From the NCBI GenBank assembly GCA_963708865.1, contig CAVPUC010000001.1, positions 62,001 through 126,000 of the forward strand: 64,000 nt of DNA. Reading direction: 5' to 3'. The notes beneath the pieces were generated by a model. The model saw nothing but the letters and a program-made list of their open reading frames with translations, was not told the DNA's origin and did no database searches. Source of the DNA: DAIDKA01 sp963708865. GTDB taxonomy: Bacteria; Pseudomonadota; Gammaproteobacteria; Steroidobacterales; Steroidobacteraceae. Shown here piece after piece: positions 1-8,872 of the stretch. Position numbers and translations under genes: made by a program. The number at the start of each line of letters is the position of its first letter. The stretch's first letter is position 1.

Positions 1-1
1 C

Positions 2-1423
2 ATCGCCAACTACGACCCGTTTCAGGACCCCACCGGCGGCCCGAATTTTTTCCCCTTGAATGCGAATGCGCTGTACGCCATCAATATCGACAACAACGGC
101 GATGCCAAGCCGGAAATCAGCTTCCAATTTCAGTTCACGAACCATTACAAGGGTGCGGCGCTGGGTACCGGCGCCACCGCAAACGTGGCCATTCCGCTCA
201 TCGCGGCCGCCCCGGTTGGTCTCTCCGGTGACAACTCGACGGACGCCGCCGTTAACCGATACGAAACCTATACAGTCAACATGATCCGCGGAACAACTGT
301 CACGGCGCTGACGACTTCGGCCGGAAACACGACATTTCAGAAGCCCGTTGACAACATTGGCGTCAAGACCATCCCGAATTACACCACCTATGCCAACAAC
401 TTCATTGAGACCGTCAGCTTCGGCAGCTGCGGTACAGGACAGATCTTTGTCGGCCAGCGACGCGAGGGCTTCGTCATCAACGTCGGTGAAATATTCGATT
501 TGATCGACCTCAATCCGCTGGGCGGCCGCAATTCAACCCAGAACGTGCTGTCCGGCAAGAACGTTACCAGTATCGTAATGCAGGTCCCCGTCGCCTGCCT
601 GACGAAGGATGGCAAGGGCAGTACCGCCACCGCAGATCCGGTCTTGGGCGCGTACACCACCTCCTATCTGCGCCAAGCACGCGTACTCAATCCCACGCCA
701 CAATCCACCAATAACGCCGAAGTGGTCGGGGGCGCGTGGACTCAGGTGTCGCGACTGGGCCACCCGCTGGTCAACGAAGTCGTGATAGGTCTGCCCGATA
801 AGGACCGCTTCAACGACAGCCAGCCCAAGGATGACGCGCAATTCGCCACCTATGTGACCAATCCGACGCTCCCGGTGCTCATTAACGCCCTGTTCCCGAT
901 CACAACAGTTCCCGCGGTTCCGCGCACCGATCTGGTATCGGTCTTCCTGACCGGGCTGTCGCTGAAAGCCACCGGCGGCACGACGCCAATTTTCAGCAAC
1001 AACCCATCTGACTATGGAGATACGGTCGCGGCCTCGGAAGAACTTCGACTGAACACCTCCGTCCCACCGGTCGCGACCACAGCGCAAAGCAATCTGGGGT
1101 TGCTGGCTTGCGATACTTCCGGGTTTCCCAACGGGCGCAGGCCAGGCGACGATGTGGTCGACATCGCGCTAACGGCCGCGGAAGGCGCACTCACCGCTGC
1201 CAATCCTAACAACCTTCAAACCTGCAGTGTGGCCAGTGGCACACCGACCGTCGTCAATGCAGGCGCGGTGGTCAACGACGGCGCTGCCGCCGATGCCACC
1301 GATATCAACTATTATCTACCGACCTTTCCGTATCTTGCAGCCCCGCTGCCAGGCGGTACGAATACTGCCCGGGAAGCCATCTCGAGCCTCCCCACCTCGA
1401 CCGGCACCGCGGCCGGACACTGA
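2..1423 (+). CDS. DUF4331 family secreted protein (5' truncated by window edge)
   Basis: C-terminal 473 residues of a DUF4331 protein. The reading frame is open from base 2 and the residues before the first possible start (IANYDPFQDPTGGPNF, then NALYAINIDNNGDAKPEI) match the family core, so the TTG at 56 is internal and the true start lies outside the window. The family is exported and of unknown biochemical function. Visible marks are the IDNNGDA loop, the RREGFVINVGEIFDL segment and a Cys near residue 140 (SCGTGQIF). An SD-like ggagag precedes the lipoprotein gene 18 bp downstream, so the two are probably one transcript ending at the terminator near 1850. Sure of the family, not of any role. 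Confidence 0.8.
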   Translation: MANYDPFQDPTGGPNFFPLNANALYAINIDNNGDAKPEISFQFQFTNHYKGAALGTGATANVAIPLIAAAPVGLSGDNSTDAAVNRYETYTVNMIRGTTVTALTTSAGNTTFQKPVDNIGVKTIPNYTTYANNFIETVSFGSCGTGQIFVGQRREGFVINVGEIFDLIDLNPLGGRNSTQNVLSGKNVTSIVMQVPVACLTKDGKGSTATADPVLGAYTTSYLRQARVLNPTPQSTNNAEVVGGAWTQVSRLGHPLVNEVVIGLPDKDRFNDSQPKDDAQFATYVTNPTLPVLINALFPITTVPAVPRTDLVSVFLTGLSLKATGGTTPIFSNNPSDYGDTVAASEELRLNTSVPPVATTAQSNLGLLACDTSGFPNGRRPGDDVVDIALTAAEGALTAANPNNLQTCSVASGTPTVVNAGAVVNDGAAADATDINYYLPTFPYLAAPLPGGTNTAREAISSLPTSTGTAAGH

Positions 1424-1441
1424 GTACAACGGAGAGACACC

Positions 1442-1816
1442 ATGAAAATCGCACTTTGGACGACGGTGGCTGCCGTAGGCCTTGGATTGGCTGCCTGCGG
1501 CAATGACAACAACACGGGCTCGATGTCATCGACCGGGTCGACACCGCCACCACCACCCATTGCCGAGGTCCCCACAGATTTCGTCGGCTTCGTCAACCAA
1601 CAGCTCGTCACTGCACCGGCTTTCGGCGTCGCGCCCGACGTGACATCCTCAATCACCATGGATTTCGCTCTGGGCAATGCCAACGCCTTTGGCTCATACA
1701 CGGGTGGCGATGCGTTACCCGCGGGGACCTATCAAGCCTCAGTCGACTGCGCTCAGGTCGGTCCGTCTAAGTGTAATCCACAGGTCAGCGCGGATCTCAA
1801 TTCAACCCTGAATTGA
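1442..1816 (+). CDS. Small lipoprotein, function unknown
   Basis: 124-residue protein with a lipoprotein signal: Lys2, a hydrophobic stretch and lipobox LAAC with the acylated Cys at residue 19. After it come a Ser/Thr/Gly/Pro-rich linker (residues about 22-40) and a short domain ending in a Cys pair (VDCAQVGPSKC) that could form a disulfide. No family recognised. It follows the DUF4331 gene by 18 bp with ggagag just before the ATG, and is followed by a strong intrinsic terminator, so it is the last gene of that transcript. Likely a periplasm-facing partner of the DUF4331 protein; this is inference from position only. Confidence 0.7.
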   Translation: MKIALWTTVAAVGLGLAACGNDNNTGSMSSTGSTPPPPPIAEVPTDFVGFVNQQLVTAPAFGVAPDVTSSITMDFALGNANAFGSYTGGDALPAGTYQASVDCAQVGPSKCNPQVSADLNSTLN

Positions 1817-1842
1817 GTCGTTCTGACACCCGTAACGGAATC

Positions 1843-1867
1843 GCCCCGCGTAAGCGGGGCTTTTTTT
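1843..1867 (+). terminator. Rho-independent terminator
   Basis: Perfect 7-bp stem gccccgc/gcggggc (1843-1849 with 1854-1860), GTAA tetraloop, then seven T residues. It sits 26 bp after the small lipoprotein stop and ends the DUF4331-lipoprotein transcript. Confidence 0.93.
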
Positions 1868-2052
1868 GGCGCGCCCAATAAAGGGCACTCAAGAAGTGTA
1901 CGAGCGTGTCGACGGTGGTCGAATGATCCGCAGGCGACCCGATGACCGAACCGCGGCTCGCCGGGCCGCGCTTCGGTAGCAAGGACGCTTTTATATGGCG
2001 CTGCATGCAGCGTACGCGGGGATGCCTCCGCTGCGATTTCTGACTTCCGCGA

Positions 2053-3246
2053 TCAGTTTGGGGTCAGGAACGCCGTGCCCGGAATGATCACGTCAAACAC
2101 GCGTTCGTAGAGCCACAACCCGGCGACGCCGACTATGATCCAAGAGCCAATGCGCAGCACACCAATGCGATAAAAGGAGCTCTTGCGGATCGCGAATGCC
2201 AGCATAATGAGCGGCATCACCACCGATTCCTGGCCGATCTCCACTCCGACGTTGAATCCGCCGAGTGAGACGGCCATTGCGACCGGCGGCAATTTCAGGC
2301 CCGCCAGTGCGCTGGCGAATCCCAATCCATGAATAAAGCCAAAAGCAAAGGCCACGACCCACGCGCGTCGAGTCACGATCGGATAGATGTTATTGAAGGC
2401 GGCAACGATCACCGACAGGGCAATCCCCGATTCGACCAGCCGGCTGGGTAGGTTGACGAAGCCGAGCACGGAAAGCGTCAAAGTGACCGAGTGTGAGACG
2501 GTAAATCCGGAAATCACCTTCACCAGTTCCAGCGCTGCGGGCCAGAAGCGCTTCGCGGGCTGCCAGACGCCAGAGTCGAACAGCGTGCGCGGCCGGCGAA
2601 CGCAAATTAGCACTGAGGGCAACAGCAGCGAGAGGATGAACAGCAGGTGATCAGGGCCGGTCCAGATGTGCCAGATCCCGTCTATCACGAAGCTCTTGAA
2701 CTGCCGCCAGCGGTCGGGGCGGTTGAGATTTAAAGTGGTGCTCGTATTTTGCGGACCGAGCACCGCACCGGAGGTCTGCCCGCGCACATAAACGCTGATG
2801 ATCCCCCGGTGGTAGGGGTCGACGTCCTGGAACAGACGATAGAGGATCGTGAGCTGATCCGGCACCTCCTTGTCGCACAGAGCCTTGAACAAGATGACGT
2901 CGTAGGCGCCATCGCTGTGGACGTCGATCATCTGTCCGCTGGGAGTGATCTGGCAGGTCAGACCATCGCCTTTGATCGTGAGATTCGGCAGCACATAGCG
3001 TTCAATCGCATCGCGATGGGCCTTGACCTCTCCCCAGGTGATATTGCCGTCGTGGTTGCTGTCTATGCCTATCGCGAAATCCAGATCGCGCAGCGCAACA
3101 TCAAACTGCCCTAACAGCGCATTGAGGTTCGCCGGATCGGTATGCAAATCTACATAGGCATCACTCTCTTTGTGCGCGAGGGCGGTGGCGGGCAGCGCAG
3201 CGGCACCGAGCAGCACGAGCGCGACAATCAAGCCTCGCAGGCTCAC
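2053..3246 (-). CDS. HupE/UreJ_2 family membrane protein with EF-hand
   Basis: 397-residue HupE/UreJ_2-type integral membrane protein; the family is suspected in metal or small-solute transport but not firmly characterised. N-terminal signal (residues 1-25), then a soluble extracytoplasmic domain containing a textbook EF-hand loop at residues 62-73 (D62, N64, D66, G67, N68, I69, E73). The membrane half begins with the hallmark HIWTGPDHLLFILSL and includes FGFIHGLGFASAL and GFNVGVEIGQ with conserved His, Asp and Glu inside helices. The GTG start overlaps the stop of the upstream TPR gene by 4 nt (GTGA), so translation is probably coupled. The EF-hand suggests calcium binding, by inference. Confidence 0.85.
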   Translation of the reverse strand: MSLRGLIVALVLLGAAALPATALAHKESDAYVDLHTDPANLNALLGQFDVALRDLDFAIGIDSNHDGNITWGEVKAHRDAIERYVLPNLTIKGDGLTCQITPSGQMIDVHSDGAYDVILFKALCDKEVPDQLTILYRLFQDVDPYHRGIISVYVRGQTSGAVLGPQNTSTTLNLNRPDRWRQFKSFVIDGIWHIWTGPDHLLFILSLLLPSVLICVRRPRTLFDSGVWQPAKRFWPAALELVKVISGFTVSHSVTLTLSVLGFVNLPSRLVESGIALSVIVAAFNNIYPIVTRRAWVVAFAFGFIHGLGFASALAGLKLPPVAMAVSLGGFNVGVEIGQESVVMPLIMLAFAIRKSSFYRIGVLRIGSWIIVGVAGLWLYERVFDVIIPGTAFLTPN

Positions 3247-4493
3247 CCGCGCCGCCTGGCAGGCGGGGGTGCCAGGGTGGAAGGCGTTTGCGGCACCGGC
3301 TGGACTAGCCGTCGATTCGCCATTTTCGCCTTCAACTGCGCAGCGAGGCTTACGATGATGGGGTATTGCAAGTGGGTCATCGCGAGCTCATCGAGTACCG
3401 GCTGAACCGCCTCAGGCTTGTCGTCCGCCAACGCCGCCTCCAGGAACACCCGCATGTCTTCGGGCGCATGCTGGACCGCCCAGTTCTCTTGCGCCAATTC
3501 CAGCGCACGCCGCGGGTTGTGCCGCAGATGGAGTTCGAAGCCGGCCTGCTCGCGTTGGTATGTGCGCGTTCCGCGTATCTCCAGTGCCGCAAAGCGACTG
3601 GCCATCTGCTGCGTATCAGTCGTTGCCTGCGGCATTCCGAGGGCTACTTCGGCGTATACCTGCCGCAGGAACGAGGTGTCTGATTGCGACTCGTCCTTGA
3701 GCAGGGTCAGTGCCTCCGGGGCGCGGTTGTGATCGAGCAGGAAGTCGCCGTAATCGGCCAGTAGGAAGTTGTCTTCCGGGGTCAGTTGCAACGCCAGACG
3801 AAAGTGGACGTTGGCGGCCGCGTCATCCCCAAGGTATTTGGCGGTGTCGGCCAGAATACCTTGGATCCAACTTTGTACCGCCACCGGCTCAGCCTTAGCC
3901 TGCGGCCACAAGGTGGTGAGCACCCGATAGGCGTTGCCAGCATTCCCCGTTACCGCATTGAGCGAGGACAAGCACGCGCCAGGGATCAGTGGATCCGAGG
4001 ATGTCAGCAGACTGGCGCACGCTTGGCGGGCCGAGCGCATGTCGCCCTGCACCTGCGCGACTGCGGCAAGGGTCAGCCACGCCTGCGCATTGTCGCTGTC
4101 GCGGTCGAGAATGGCACGCAGCTGCACGCGCGCCTCGGCAAAGTAGTGCCTACTTTGCAGGATTGTGGCGTGCACGAGCAGCGCCGGGATGGGAGCAGGC
4201 GAGCGTAACAACCAGGGCGCAATGACCGCTTCAGCTCGGCCTAGGTAACGCGCGTCGCCCGTATCACGGCCATAGTCGAGGTAGGCCTCGGAGAGTTTCA
4301 CCGCACGGGTCACATCGGCCGGATCCTGATTCAGGTTGGCGCGCAATGTCCCGAATGCGCGCACCCGCGGATCATTGACCGATGCAACAGTCTGCAAAAC
4401 GATGTCGTCACGGGTCGGAAGATAGGGCGTTTCCTGCCCAGCAAGGCAGGGCATGGCTAGAAACCAGCCAATGGCCAGAAGGAGGCGCCTCAT
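3243..4493 (-). CDS. Secreted tetratricopeptide-repeat protein
   Basis: 416 residues from the ATG at 4493. An in-frame start 39 codons earlier is rejected because only the internal Met gives a proper signal peptide (MRRLLLAIGWFLAMPCLAGQ). The rest is helical TPR-like repeats with typical spacing, such as LSEAYLDYGRDTGDARYLGRAE, AQAWLTLAAVAQVQGDMRSA and LADYGDFLLDHNRAPEALTL (residues about 50-330). It is probably a periplasmic scaffold. It is translationally coupled to the HupE/UreJ_2 gene and lies convergent to the DUF4331 gene, which suggests a common task. No catalytic motif seen. Confidence 0.75.
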   Translation of the reverse strand: MRRLLLAIGWFLAMPCLAGQETPYLPTRDDIVLQTVASVNDPRVRAFGTLRANLNQDPADVTRAVKLSEAYLDYGRDTGDARYLGRAEAVIAPWLLRSPAPIPALLVHATILQSRHYFAEARVQLRAILDRDSDNAQAWLTLAAVAQVQGDMRSARQACASLLTSSDPLIPGACLSSLNAVTGNAGNAYRVLTTLWPQAKAEPVAVQSWIQGILADTAKYLGDDAAANVHFRLALQLTPEDNFLLADYGDFLLDHNRAPEALTLLKDESQSDTSFLRQVYAEVALGMPQATTDTQQMASRFAALEIRGTRTYQREQAGFELHLRHNPRRALELAQENWAVQHAPEDMRVFLEAALADDKPEAVQPVLDELAMTHLQYPIIVSLAAQLKAKMANRRLVQPVPQTPSTLAPPPARRRG

Positions 4494-4862
4494 ATGAGCT
4501 ATACGCAACCGATCGGTAAGTGGATGCACGCTATGCGGATTGCAAAATGACAAAGCGTGCCCAGAGGAGCGTTGCCGCAAGCTAATTTTTCCGGCCGTAA
4601 GGCCGCACACCGGTGCGGAATGGCCGACCCGTGGTCAGTCGATCCGGGGGCTGGCCCGGTCCGGCACGTGGCACAGCCAATGGGTCTTGCGCATGGCACG
4701 CCTACCCGGCACGACTGTCCGCGAGAAAAGCGTGGCAAGGCCTTCGAACGCGGCAGCGCGCGGCCCGTGCCGGCCGATCCGCTTGGATCCGCCCGCGATC
4801 CAGGGTCTGCTCAGCCGCCTGTGCCCTCCGACTCCCCGGCGCTGCCCAAACGCTTGCGCCCA
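4494..4862. other. Intergenic region without recognisable gene
   Basis: 369 bp between the TPR gene start and the stop of the broken secreted-protein gene. Open frames crossing it show no family resemblance and no ribosome binding site. It contains a short dyad (ccgcac/gtgcgg, 4603-4618) without a U-tract. Presumably it holds the TPR-hupE promoter; I cannot point to convincing -35/-10 boxes. Confidence 0.5.
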
Positions 4863-5753
4863 TCAGCGGATGATCTCGTGCACGATGCCGTTCGCGATGT
4901 GCTCCGGCTGCGTCTTCGTCCTCGGGTCGGTCGAATAGAGATTTTTCAGGAAGGCCTGATCCCAGTCGCTCAGACCGTTGGCAGCATTCTGCGGAGCGGC
5001 GTCGAACAACTTCAGTATGGTCTCGGCATCGTCCAGGTCCGCTCCCGGCTTGATGTCAGCAAGTCCCACCATGGCCACGTAGTCGGCAATCTGCCCGCGC
5101 GAGACCGCCTGCAGCCGCGCCTGATCGATAACGACGTAGACATAGGAAAAACCCCAGATCTTGCTCAGCAGGATGTGGCTCGAGCGGTCCAGATCGTTGT
5201 ACACCCGCATGCCCTGCAGCCCTGCCGCCCAGCACCTGAGCGGCGTTGGGCAGCCCCGGACTTGGCGGCGTGCCTTCGGGAGTTCTCATGCTGGTGTTGT
5301 ACCAGACCCGCACGGGGCGCGGCGTTGCGATGAATTCGTCGACGACCGTGGGCGTCGCATCCGCGAAGGTGACAGCGCGTTTTTTCTGCTCCATTGCCCG
5401 CAGCAGCTCCCGGGGTTGTTGGGTCACGAAGATGAAGAGATTCGGCCGGCAGTGTTCACCCGCGAGCGGTACGGCAGCGGCTTTGGCAATGGCCGAGATG
5501 CGCCCAGCATGAACTCGCCTTCCCGCCGGGGAAGACCGGTGACCAGCGGACATACAGGATCCTGCCAGCGCGGCAATCCCTCCTCGTTTTCGCGCGCGGC
5601 AATCCGGGCGACGAACCTTGAAACGCGGGGCGCCAGTTGCGCGCGCTTGGCGCTGACAATGACTTCATCGAGCGGCGCGGGCGCCGATGCCGTCGCCAGA
5701 CCCGCGCAGACCATGGCGGCCAGGACAAACGTATTTTGTGACTTCCGCGACAC
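4863..5753 (-). pseudogene. Uncharacterised secreted protein, two frameshifts
   Basis: Three overlapping minus-strand frames make one protein of about 296 residues. Frame 1 runs from the GTG at 5753 (signal MSRKSQNTFVLAAMVCAGLATASA) to about 5503; frame 2 carries EHCRPNLFIFVTQQPRELL and FIATPRPVRVWYNT; frame 3, from about 5223, carries MRVYNDLDRSSHILLSK to the stop. Repair needs one base added near 5503 and one removed near 5223. It resembles an uncharacterised exported family of Proteobacteria; no function known to me. It starts 23 bp after the stop of the FMN dehydrogenase gene, so they are probably co-transcribed. It could be a true pseudogene, but the window-wide frameshift pattern favours sequence error. 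Confidence 0.65.
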
Positions 5754-5776
5754 CCTGCAGCTCCGGGACTGCTGTC

Positions 5777-6993
5777 TCAGGTCGACCCGCGTGCCGTGTC
5801 GAGGACGGCGCCACGGGTGATCTCGCTGATGCTGCGCGCGCCGACGCCGACCATGGCCAGCCTCAATTCCACGTTGAGAATATCGAGCACGCGCTCAACG
5901 CCATCCTGGCCGAAGGCTGCCAGGCCCCAGGCGTAGGGACGCCCGATACCGACGGCGCTGGCGCCGAGCGCGAGCGCCTTGAGGGCATCGGTGCCGCGAC
6001 GCACGCCGCCGTCAACCAGCACCGGGATGCGCCCGCCGACCCCGCGCACGACGCTCCGGCAATGATTCAAGCGTGCCGCGGCCACTCTCGATGGAACGGC
6101 CGCCATGATTGGAGACGATGATGCCATCGGCGCCGTTGCGCACCGCGAGCGCGGCATCCTCGGCCGACTCGATGCCTTTGAGGACCACCTTCATCTTCGT
6201 CATCATCTTTCAGCTGTTTGACGAAGTCCCACGTCAGCGAGGCCTGCGTCAGGCCCAGGCCCGCGGTGTCAATGCCGGCGAACATCGGCTTCATGCTGAT
6301 GAGCGCACGGGGATTGCCGTGATCATCCACGGCGTGGCAATCCCCGCAGGTGCGCGTGTCCTCGCGCCGCAGTCGCGCCGCAGTTTCGGTGTTGCGGCCG
6401 GCGGGTGTATCCACCGTGACGGCAACCACCGGGCAGCCGGCCGCCTCGGCGCGCCTGACGAGCTTCTTGGTGGCCTCAAACTGGTTGGTCGTATAGAGCT
6501 GGTACCACACCGGCGTGCCGCGCACATCGTTGATCTCTTCCACCGGAAACGACGCCTGGGTCGACATGATGTGGAGCGAGTTCTTTTTCTTGGTCGCGCG
6601 GGCGACGGCGATGTCGCCTTCGGGATGCAGTGCACGCAGGCTGCCGATGGGCCAGCAGCCGATCGGGGATGCGGCCTTGATGCCGAATACCTCAATCGAC
6701 AGGTCGATATGGCTGACATCGACCAGGCGCCGCGGCCGCAGTTGGTAGCGACCGTACGCGTCACGATTGGCGCGCAGCGTCACGTCACCGTCGACGCCAC
6801 TTTGCAGATAGCCCCAATGCGCCGCAGGCACCAGGCGCTGCGCGACCGCTTCAAGCTCGAACACATCCAGGGCGTCGGCGGCCGAGGCCGGCAATCGCTC
6901 ATCGGCCAGGACACGAGTCCAGGGCGCAAGCGCCGCGCATAGCGGACTTGCGGCCAGAAAGCTCAGCAGCGCGCGTCGCTCCAGACTCATCAT
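5777..6993 (-). pseudogene. FMN alpha-hydroxy-acid dehydrogenase, exported, CxxCH motif; two frameshifts
   Basis: About 404 residues after repair; homologous to lactate/mandelate dehydrogenases and glycolate oxidase, which oxidise 2-hydroxy acids with FMN. Visible: Tat- or Sec-like signal (MSLERRALLSFLAAS), YQLRPRRLVDV, WYQLYTTNQFE, VTVDTPAGRNTE, then KMKVVLKGI, the active-site segment IIVSNHGGRSIE and phosphate-site IPVLVDGGVRRGTDALKALALGASAVGIGRP. A loop holds C216-G-D-C219-H220, a c-type heme motif not found in ordinary members. Frame breaks lie near 6204 (one extra base) and 6053 (one extra base); removing both restores DMTKMKV and LPEVVRGVGG. A periplasmic electron-donating dehydrogenase is likely. 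Substrate unknown. Confidence 0.75.
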
Positions 6994-7035
6994 GCCCCCT
7001 GCCCGATTGCGCTTCAGCCGCCACGATACGCCGTT

Positions 7036-7272
7036 CTACCCTGCTCGGGGCAAGCCGGATGGGTCGGCGTCCGGAACGTACTCAAGCAGCTCGCCGGGCT
7101 GGCATTCGAGAAACTGGCAGATCGCCTCGAGTGTCTCGAAGCGCACTCCGCGTACCTTCCCGGACTTCAGCAGCGACAGATTTGATTCGGTAATGCCGAT
7201 CGCTTCGGCGAGCACGTTGGAGCGCACCTTGCGCTTGGCCAGCATCACGTCCAGTCGCACGACGATGGCCAT
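7036..7272 (-). CDS. XRE-family helix-turn-helix regulator
   Basis: 78-residue Cro/C1-type DNA-binding protein. The HTH covers residues about 10-60: MLAKRKVRSNVLAEAIGITESNLSLLKSGKVRGVRFETL, followed by FLECQPGELLEY, the usual end of short YozG-like regulators. Its ATG overlaps the stop of the upstream DUF2975 gene (TGATG), so the pair is translationally coupled. XRE plus DUF2975 is a recurring two-gene unit in bacteria, in which the regulator probably controls its own promoter. No effector domain is present. Confidence 0.85.
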   Translation of the reverse strand: MAIVVRLDVMLAKRKVRSNVLAEAIGITESNLSLLKSGKVRGVRFETLEAICQFLECQPGELLEYVPDADPSGLPRAG

Positions 7273-7859
7273 CAGATGAAGTCCTTTCTTTCAAGATCCG
7301 CCTCACGGCCCAATTCCATGACGTGCGCGATCACGTAGATCATGGCGCCCAGCACCACCGTCAAGGCGGCATTGGCGGCATTGAGCACGGTGGTATGGGT
7401 CACCCACAGGAACAGTCGTCCCGAGACGTTGCCGGCAATCGCCGCAGCAACCAGCCATAGCCCGAATAACTTGATGCGCCGGATGTTGTCCGACGCAAAG
7501 ATGACGCCACTGGAATACAGAACGAAGAGGCTGCGCAACTGGAATAAGGTGAGCGCGATGCAGGCTCCGCAAAGGCCACTGAGCGCGGCCAGTGCCCAGC
7601 GCTGCAGCAGACTGAGCGTGCCGAGGGGGATACCCCCGCCGGCGCCGATCCCCAGGCCCACGGTCCAGCCATCGAAGTTCAGAAAGCTGGGCACAGAGGC
7701 CGCGTGGGCGGGCAAGAGGAGGATCGCCGGGATTTGGATGCCCGGAAGCACCACGGCGGCAGCGAGCGCGACCGTGAGCAGCAAACTAATCGGGCGGCTG
7801 ACCAGGCGTATGCGCGCCAAGGCGCGGGCCTGGGGGGCAATGGGGATGGTGGCTTGCAT
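7272..7859 (-). CDS. DUF2975 family membrane protein
   Basis: 195 residues with four probable transmembrane segments (about 22-45, 83-108, 127-147 and 158-180). The layout (hydrophobic N-terminus, FASDNIRRIKLFGLWLV in the middle, ending in ELGREADLERKDFI) matches DUF2975, a family nearly always followed by a small XRE regulator, as here. It may act as a membrane partner or sensor for that regulator, but no function is established. The ATG at 7859 is preceded by gagggag. The upstream 60 bp are markedly AT-rich and contain a dyad. Confidence 0.8.
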   Translation of the reverse strand: MQATIPIAPQARALARIRLVSRPISLLLTVALAAAVVLPGIQIPAILLLPAHAASVPSFLNFDGWTVGLGIGAGGGIPLGTLSLLQRWALAALSGLCGACIALTLFQLRSLFVLYSSGVIFASDNIRRIKLFGLWLVAAAIAGNVSGRLFLWVTHTTVLNAANAALTVVLGAMIYVIAHVMELGREADLERKDFI

Positions 7860-7916
7860 GAGACTCCCTCGTTATTGACTTGACGAGGCGAATCGTACGC
7901 CAATTTATTTCTGTTT

Positions 7917-7933
7917 TACAATAATTATTTGTA
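7917..7933. promoter_or_regulatory. AT-rich dyad, possible XRE operator
   Basis: Near-perfect palindrome TACAATAATTATTTGTA in the AT-rich stretch upstream of the DUF2975-XRE pair, about 58 bp before the DUF2975 start. Size and symmetry suit a small XRE dimer, and the region would also hold the promoter. No binding evidence. Confidence 0.4.
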
Positions 7934-7958
7934 GATTAGGCAGCCTGGCGCGACCCGG

Positions 7959-8693
7959 CTAGGTGCGCACGAGTTCCGCAAACCCGGCGTCGCGACTCAC
8001 CCCCGGTCGTAACCGCAATGACATCAGCGCAAAAACGATTCCCAGTATCGCCCCCGAGACGACATCCAGGACGACGTGCTGTTTGATGGCCAGCGTCGAA
8101 TACGCGATCGCCAGGAACCAAGCCGCGTTGAGCATCCGCGGTTGCAGCGGCGCACGCGTCGAGCGAAGCACCTCATCAATGCGCACCGCCGTGAAGATGG
8201 CGACCGCTACATGCATCGACGGACAGGCATTGCTGGTTTGATCGACGCGGTGAAGCATCGTGAAACCGGGAAAGTGGGTGATGGCGAGTATTCGTGTCGG
8301 CACCTGCGTGGGCCAGAAATAGAAGATCGCCAGCCCGGCGATGCACAGCGCGCACATCCACAGGCCATAGGCTGCAAACTCGCCTAACGTGCGCTGCAAT
8401 CCGGGGCCGACACCAATGTAGACCCACAGCGAGACATAGGCCAGCAAGGCTGCCGGCTGGAACGGGATGATCAGATCCACCCCCGTCTGCGGCATGGTCA
8501 TCGGCGCATAGGCCGGGTGCCGCTGTACGAAAAAGTAGCCGACGAAAAACACACCCGTGAGAAACGTGGTCCACAGCACGGTCAGGAGGAAGCTGGCACG
8601 GACTCGGGCGCCCAATTCAAAGTTCCACGACCGCTGCGGACCGGGCGTCGTGTTGCTCTGGCTGCCGAATCGTCTTGAAAAAAACTCGCGCAC
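7959..8693 (-). CDS. PAP2-superfamily membrane phosphatase
   Basis: 244 residues from the GTG at 8693, chosen because the longer frame has no family resemblance and runs into the divergent RNB gene. Five or six transmembrane segments. The PAP2_3-like active-site pieces are visible: CPSMHVAVAIFTAV (nucleophile-region His) and IKQHVVLDVVSGAILG (second His and Asp). Such enzymes remove phosphate or phospho-headgroups from lipids in the membrane. The first PAP2 motif (KxxxxxxRP) is not evident, which is normal for the inositol-phosphorylceramide-synthase-like branch. Substrate unknown. Confidence 0.75.
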   Translation of the reverse strand: MREFFSRRFGSQSNTTPGPQRSWNFELGARVRASFLLTVLWTTFLTGVFFVGYFFVQRHPAYAPMTMPQTGVDLIIPFQPAALLAYVSLWVYIGVGPGLQRTLGEFAAYGLWMCALCIAGLAIFYFWPTQVPTRILAITHFPGFTMLHRVDQTSNACPSMHVAVAIFTAVRIDEVLRSTRAPLQPRMLNAAWFLAIAYSTLAIKQHVVLDVVSGAILGIVFALMSLRLRPGVSRDAGFAELVRT

Positions 8694-8872
8694 TGATGCA
8701 GAACCCCGGCCATTCCCGAAGTTCCATACTAACCGGTCCGGGTCACCGCCCGACAGCTCACTTGGGAAGATTGGCCCTGGGCCCCGATACCCGCATTGGA
8801 AACCCTCCCCTCTGGCAGAATTCTGTCGGCCGGCACCTCCCGCGGCCGTGAATCCGGAAGCACTCCCCCACC

